NCBI GenBank assembly: GCA_024404215.1
Contig: JAKSQI010000106.1
Span: forward strand, 1-5,895
DNA: 5,895 nucleotides
Direction of reading: 5' to 3'
Origin: Oscillospiraceae bacterium
Lineage (GTDB): Bacteria > Bacillota > Clostridia > Oscillospirales > Oscillospiraceae
Positions 4,702-5,895 of this stretch are shown here, piece after piece. How positions within the stretch are numbered: the stretch's first letter is position 1; each line of letters opens with the position of its first letter. The notes under the pieces were generated by a model. It had not been told where the DNA came from, searched no databases, and saw only the letters and a program-made list of their open reading frames with translations. The position numbers were made by a program, and so were the translations under genes.

Positions 4702-5895
4702 ATGTTTTTTGCAGTAATATTATGTAAACTAATCCGCTTTGTAGGCCAGCTTGTTGGCCGCGGATCCAGTCTGCCGGGGCAGATTGTATTAAAGCTTTTC
4801 CCCAACATTCTGTCCAAGCTGAAGCTGCCCGACACAGTCATCGCTGTTTCGGGAAGTAACGGAAAAACCTCCACCGTTGAAATGATTGCCCACATTCTGC
4901 AGGAAAACGGAAAACACGTGATTTGGAATCGGGAAGGCTCCAACCAGACCGAAGGCGTTGCCACCTTGCTGCTATGTGCCAGCACCCTAACCGGTCGGGT
5001 TAAGGGGGATGTTGTTTTGCTGGAGTCTGATGAACGCTATGCCCGCCGTACCTTCCGCTTTTTCTCCCCCAGTCACTTTGTAATCACCAACCTTTATCGC
5101 GACCAAATGACACGGAATGGTCACAACGAATGGATTTATGACATTTTAGCGGATGCGGTAAAGACCGAATCCTGTTTGATTCTTAATGCCGATGACCCGC
5201 TGGTATCCTGCTTTGCCCAAGGCCATGCCAATACCGTCTGGTATTCCATGGATCAAAACGACTATTCCACTGCCGAATCCGTTGGCCGTTATCACGACGG
5301 GTGCTTCTGCCCGATTTGCAAGCATCCCATGGAATATGAGTATTTTAATTATGCCAGTGCCGGCCGTTTCCGCTGCACAAACTGTGATTTTGCTTCAGCC
5401 GCCCCAAAATATCGGGTTACCCATGTGGATTTGGGCAGTAACAGCATTTTGTTTGACGGCACCCACCCAGCAACACTGGCCTTTAACGGTCTCTTCAACA
5501 TATACAACATGCTGTCGGCCTATGCTCTCTGCTGTGAGGTTGGCATTCCTGCAGCTAAGGCAGCAGAAGCACTCAGCGGCTACGTAATGAAAAACGGCCG
5601 GATTAACAGCTTTTCCTTCCAGGGAAAGCCTGCACTGCTGCTCATTTCCAAGCATGAAAATTCTGTCTCCTACAACAGTTCCATTGATTACGTGGTTCGC
5701 TCTGCCGGTCCCTGCGAGGTTTTGGTTATGGTGAACGCCATTTCCCGCAAGTATTACACCGGGGAAACCAGTTGGCTTTATGACATTGACTTTGAGCGAC
5801 TAAGCGCTGACAATGTCAACCGGATTATCCTTTGTGGAAAATATTGCCGCGACCTGCAGCTGCGCTTCCTTTTGGCCGGTCTGGCACATAAAATA
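4702..5895 (+). CDS. murT: MurT-type Mur ligase family protein (lipid II isoglutaminyl synthase subunit), 3' end cut by window edge
   Basis: MurT with GatD amidates the D-glutamate of lipid II in peptidoglycan synthesis. The visible 398 codons show a short hydrophobic N-terminus leading to GRGSSLPGQIVLK, the P-loop GSNGKTST (51-58), NREGSNQTEG, LESDE, ITNLYRDQ (N130 to Q135), NADDP (162-166), a Cys4 zinc ribbon (C203-x2-C206 and C225-x2-C228) inserted in the central domain as in known MurT, and FNGLFNIYNML (261-271). The C-terminal DUF1727 domain begins near 300 and contains SWLYDIDFE (357-365); Asp361 is a candidate for the aspartate that completes the GatD active site (Asp349 in Staphylococcus, by memory). 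Parts of this domain differ from the textbook pattern: SKHENSVSYN (316-325) stands where KNPxGxN is usual. About 50 residues are missing beyond the edge. The start is ATG 4702 with AAGGTG upstream and its own promoter. gatD would be expected next. A divergent MurT-like paralogue is the alternative. Confidence 0.88.
   Translation, partial: MFFAVILCKLIRFVGQLVGRGSSLPGQIVLKLFPNILSKLKLPDTVIAVSGSNGKTSTVEMIAHILQENGKHVIWNREGSNQTEGVATLLLCASTLTGRVKGDVVLLESDERYARRTFRFFSPSHFVITNLYRDQMTRNGHNEWIYDILADAVKTESCLILNADDPLVSCFAQGHANTVWYSMDQNDYSTAESVGRYHDGCFCPICKHPMEYEYFNYASAGRFRCTNCDFASAAPKYRVTHVDLGSNSILFDGTHPATLAFNGLFNIYNMLSAYALCCEVGIPAAKAAEALSGYVMKNGRINSFSFQGKPALLLISKHENSVSYNSSIDYVVRSAGPCEVLVMVNAISRKYYTGETSWLYDIDFERLSADNVNRIILCGKYCRDLQLRFLLAGLAHKI

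Noticed and set aside
4578..4985. A 135-codon open frame on the minus strand
   Set aside because: It runs antisense over the ruvX terminator, the murT promoter and the MurT P-loop coding region, with no recognisable motif.
5186..5587. A 133-codon open frame on the plus strand within murT
   Set aside because: It is an out-of-frame shadow of murT, whose own frame carries the zinc ribbon and FN-YN motifs here.

Overview
The window looks like chromosomal DNA of a Firmicute, most likely a clostridial lineage such as Oscillospiraceae. This rests on the Asp23/YloU + FakA/YloV gene pair, the RuvX sequence style (GDARTGVAVSD near the start, DAVAASLILEGYL at the end), the MurT-type Mur ligase, and strong sigma-A style promoters with 17-bp spacers. 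The assignment is inference; a Negativicute remains possible. I see no mobile element, tRNA, rRNA or CRISPR array.

Left part, minus strand (1-3553), in order of transcription: a 502-residue FAD-dependent oxidoreductase of unknown substrate (3553 to 2045); a 154-base gap holding a TTGCTA/TATAAT promoter; a 117-residue Asp23/YloU protein (1890 to 1537); and, 11 bases later, a FakA/YloV-type DAK2 kinase (from 1525) that runs off the left edge with 508 codons visible. YloU and FakA form a two-gene operon. The flavoprotein may read through into it, as I see no terminator between them.

Centre (3554-3697): a divergent regulatory region, with an extended -10 for the flavoprotein on the minus strand and a TTGACC-17-TATGAT promoter on the plus strand.

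Right part, plus strand: a YbaK/EbsC-type aminoacyl-tRNA deacylase (TTG start, 3698-4177) overlaps a RuvX/YqgF Holliday-junction resolvase (4174-4581) by ATGA. The pair ends at a clear intrinsic terminator (4595-4633). An independent consensus promoter (4643-4671) then drives a MurT-type Mur ligase with a Cys4 zinc ribbon (from 4702) that runs off the right edge with 398 codons visible. Its amidotransferase partner GatD would be expected just downstream.

These are mainly housekeeping functions: envelope and fatty-acid metabolism (YloU, FakA, MurT), translation quality control (YbaK-like) and DNA/RNA processing (RuvX). I found no convincing new multigene system. The points most worth a second look are the flavoprotein, which lacks the fumarate-reductase catalytic residues; the departures from textbook motifs in the C-terminal domain of the MurT-like protein; and an exact inverted repeat sitting on the yloU promoter.
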